Assembly (NCBI GenBank): GCA_934096785.1
Contig: CAKONA010000052.1
Location: 1-7,373 of the forward strand
Direction of reading: 5' to 3'
DNA from: an uncultured Bacilli bacterium
Lineage (GTDB): Bacteria; Bacillota_I; Bacilli_A; RF39; UBA660
DNA length: 7,373 nt
Shown here: piece by piece, positions 5,698-7,373 of the stretch
Numbering within the stretch: position 1 is the first letter of the stretch
Layout: each line of letters begins with the position of its first letter
Program-made: the position numbers and the translations under genes
Notes under the pieces: generated by a model
The model's input: the letters and a program-made list of their open reading frames with translations, nothing else
The model's database searches: none
What the model was told of the DNA's origin: nothing

Positions 5698-5720
5698 AAT
5701 TAGCAAAGAAGGAAGATACT

Positions 5721-6323
5721 ATGAAATTAAAAGAAAAATTGTTAAAAATTAAAGAAAACTTAACAAAATACACACCAGTAACAAGAGAATATGAATTTAA
5801 TGCAACTTTAAAAGACCATCAAGTTAAAATCTATAATATCTATAGACTTCACTACATTAATTATCACAGAATTGGAGAAAACTTTAGTTCTTCAAGTGAT
5901 AACATTGGTCTAATAGATATACCTTTTGAACCAATTATGTTTCCAAAAGGAATGTCTTATGAAGAAGGATTCAAAGTACTATCTTACCTAACTGATTTCA
6001 TTGAAAAAAGAAGTGACATAGAACCTTGTTCATTAAAATCAGTAAGTACACTTGAAAATGCTTTAAATTTAGAAAGATTAGGCTTTGAAAGAATTAATGA
6101 AAGAGATGAAAGAAATATTACAGACTTATTCACAATTGATGGAAGAGTTCAATTATTTAAAGAAAGTGAACTCTATTCAAGATACTTTAATTGGTATAAA
6201 GAAGGTATCACTTTAGAAGAAGTAAAAGAAATATATAGCAAGCATAACATGGAATTTAGTGATATAAAATGGTTAGATGATGAAAATAAAAATCATTTAA
6301 AAATGCTATTAGAGAAAAAATAA
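5721..6323 (+). CDS. Protein of unknown function, first gene of right operon
   Basis: I do not recognise a family. The 200-residue protein starts at an ATG after AAGAAGGAAG and ends at TAA. It opens with a Lys-rich amphipathic helix (1-17), followed by a mixed region and the hydrophobic stretch NIGLIDIPFEPIMFPKG (61-77). YEEGFKVLSYLTDFIEKRSD (80-99) looks helical. ALNLERLGFERINE (114-127) superficially resembles the L-x-x-L-G-F turn of acetyltransferases, but the rest of that fold is not evident. The C-terminus is rich in charged helices. There is no signal peptide, membrane segment or paired cysteine motif, so it is probably cytoplasmic. The next gene starts 12 bases after its stop, so the two are almost certainly co-transcribed. 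Confidence 0.68.
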   Translation: MKLKEKLLKIKENLTKYTPVTREYEFNATLKDHQVKIYNIYRLHYINYHRIGENFSSSSDNIGLIDIPFEPIMFPKGMSYEEGFKVLSYLTDFIEKRSDIEPCSLKSVSTLENALNLERLGFERINERDERNITDLFTIDGRVQLFKESELYSRYFNWYKEGITLEEVKEIYSKHNMEFSDIKWLDDENKNHLKMLLEKK

Positions 6324-6335
6324 GAAAGGACAAAA

Positions 6336-6602
6336 ATGAAAAAATATCTAGGAATAATCAAAGAATATGAAGAACAAATGGGAGGAATAAATGTTAAACT
6401 CCTAACAAAAACATATAATACAAAAGAAGAATTTAGTGCATGGTTCTTTTTACACCCTAATTCAGAACATACAATTTTAGAAAACAACGAAGAATTAGAT
6501 TCAATGTTTGAAATATTTAGAGACATGACACCTCTAACTGAAGAAGAAAAGGAAGAAATGTCAAAAGCAAAAGCACTATATAAAAGACTTATACAAGAAT
6601 AA
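6336..6602 (+). CDS. Small acidic helical protein of unknown function
   Basis: The 88-residue protein starts at an ATG six bases after GAAAGGA and lies between two other unknown genes in the same operon. It has KKYLGIIKEYEEQMGG at the start, a central aromatic stretch (FSAWFFLHPNSEH, 33-45) and an acidic, probably helical C-terminus (TEEEKEEMSKAKALYKRL, 68-85). There is no cysteine. I see no family match; the size and tight spacing suggest a partner or accessory of its neighbours, which is inference. Confidence 0.62.
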   Translation: MKKYLGIIKEYEEQMGGINVKLLTKTYNTKEEFSAWFFLHPNSEHTILENNEELDSMFEIFRDMTPLTEEEKEEMSKAKALYKRLIQE

Positions 6603-6622
6603 AAATATTGAAAGGAAATAAT

Positions 6623-7291
6623 ATGAATACTAAAGATTTAGAAAAGCTTAAAAGAGAAAGAGAAATATTAAAAGAAATAAATAGTTTTAATAAAAAGGTA
6701 GAAAAAAGTAAAAAGATAAAACTAGACATTAAAACAAAACTATTCCTACATCTAAATCGTAATACTATAGTCGGACACATACCAGTTGAAGAAGTAACAG
6801 AAAAAAGAAGAATGTATATAAGAGACATGAATAAAGAAGATGTATACATATTTAAAGATTATGCTGAATACATGAATTTCTTTAGAATGTACCTAGAAGA
6901 TGTAAGTGAAGATGTTATCGATTTAGCTATTCTTACAAGAGGAAGCAAAGGTCAAATAATCGCATCAAAGACATTATGTGAACGCATCATTATTAAAAAG
7001 AGAATGAATGAATTTTATAGTTCAATTACAAAAGAAAAAATAAAAGAAATACACAATAAAGGAAAACTAACTCCTTTAGAAATGGTACAGTTATTAGAAT
7101 CTCTTGATTTATGTGTTGAAGGAAATAAAACAGTGTTATGTAAAAACAGATGTTCATTCTTCGACGGAAACTGTCATGAATGTTTAATGGAAAGTGTATC
7201 ACATAAACTAGAACATGACAGCCTAGATTTAAAGTTAGTAAATGAATTAGAAGAACAAAGACCTAACAAAGTCTTATCTCAAACTAAGTAG
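6623..7291 (+). CDS. Protein of unknown function with C-terminal cysteine cluster
   Basis: I place the start at ATG 6623 because AAAGGA (6611-6616) is well spaced ahead of it; an in-frame TTG at 6608 would put this site inside the gene. The 222-residue protein has a charged, probably coiled-coil N-terminus (1-35), then a mixed middle. The C-terminus holds C164 and the cluster C173-x3-C177-x6-C184-x2-C187, which could bind zinc or an iron-sulphur cluster. Short cysteine-rich tails of this form occur in small phage and phage-like proteins of Bacillota, but I cannot assign a family. The visible helical content and lack of membrane segments suggest a cytoplasmic protein. It is the last gene of the operon; the stop TAG lies in the terminator stem. 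Confidence 0.66.
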   Translation: MNTKDLEKLKREREILKEINSFNKKVEKSKKIKLDIKTKLFLHLNRNTIVGHIPVEEVTEKRRMYIRDMNKEDVYIFKDYAEYMNFFRMYLEDVSEDVIDLAILTRGSKGQIIASKTLCERIIIKKRMNEFYSSITKEKIKEIHNKGKLTPLEMVQLLESLDLCVEGNKTVLCKNRCSFFDGNCHECLMESVSHKLEHDSLDLKLVNELEEQRPNKVLSQTK

Positions 7292-7310
7292 TAATTCAAA
7301 CTACTTTTTT
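7286..7310 (+). terminator. Rho-independent terminator of the right operon
   Basis: AAGTAGT (7286-7292) pairs perfectly with ACTACTT (7300-7306) around AATTCAA, followed by a T-run to 7310. The stop codon TAG is inside the 5' arm. Confidence 0.82.
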
Positions 7311-7318
7311 ATGTATCT

Positions 7319-7348
7319 AAAAAACAAGACTCAATAAGAATCTTGTTT
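7319..7348 (-). terminator. Minus-strand terminator of a convergent gene beyond the right edge
   Basis: AAACAAGA (7322-7329) and TCTTGTTT (7341-7348) form a perfect 8-bp stem with an 11-base loop. Read on the minus strand the stem is followed by more T residues (7319-7321), giving a TTTTTT tail. This predicts a minus-strand gene ending to the right. The last bases (7349-7373) contain several minus-strand stop triplets but too little to call a gene. Confidence 0.55.
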
Positions 7349-7373
7349 AACCTATCTTCCCTATTTATTAGAT

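Noticed and set aside
1..7373. UGA recoded as tryptophan, as in Mycoplasma
   Set aside because: The genes are full length with UGA read as stop, and TGG encodes tryptophan.
1..7373. CRISPR array or insertion sequence
   Set aside because: I saw no regularly spaced repeats, transposase motif or terminal inverted repeats.

Overview
This is a very AT-rich bacterial window with short intergenic gaps, AGGAGG-like ribosome binding sites, TTG...TATAAT-type promoters and a tRNA gene with encoded CCA. It suggests a low-GC Bacillota or Mycoplasmatota relative, plausibly an uncultured gut lineage; that placement is inference. All complete genes stop at TAA or TAG, and tryptophan is encoded by TGG, so there is no sign of UGA recoding.

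Left part (1-1587, minus strand): a partial gene of the coenzyme F420-0:L-glutamate ligase (CofE) family runs off the left edge. Behind it lies a three-helix membrane protein with a Tic20/DUF4870-like C-terminus and an asparagine-rich head. Both read leftward, away from the rest of the window.

Middle part (1726-5410, plus strand): four tightly packed genes form the most unusual block. They encode a PcfJ-like protein with a zinc ribbon, a PD-(D/E)XK nuclease-family protein, a short degenerate relative of the DnaA AAA+ domain that has lost its catalytic residues, and a small protein with two similar beta-rich halves. Two of the genes are preceded by promoter-like sequences sharing the same spaced motifs. 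Sampled blocks here look more AT-rich than the flanks. This could be an accessory cassette (mobile-element cargo or defence), but no function can be proved from sequence. A tRNA-Leu(CAA) gene with its own promoter follows at 5469-5555, then a terminator and a short region with an 11-bp-spaced direct repeat that might be an integration scar.

Right part (5721-7291, plus strand): three closely spaced genes of unknown function behind an extended -10 promoter, the last with a C-terminal cysteine cluster. A terminator overlaps the last stop codon, and a second hairpin reading the other way suggests a convergent gene beyond the right edge.
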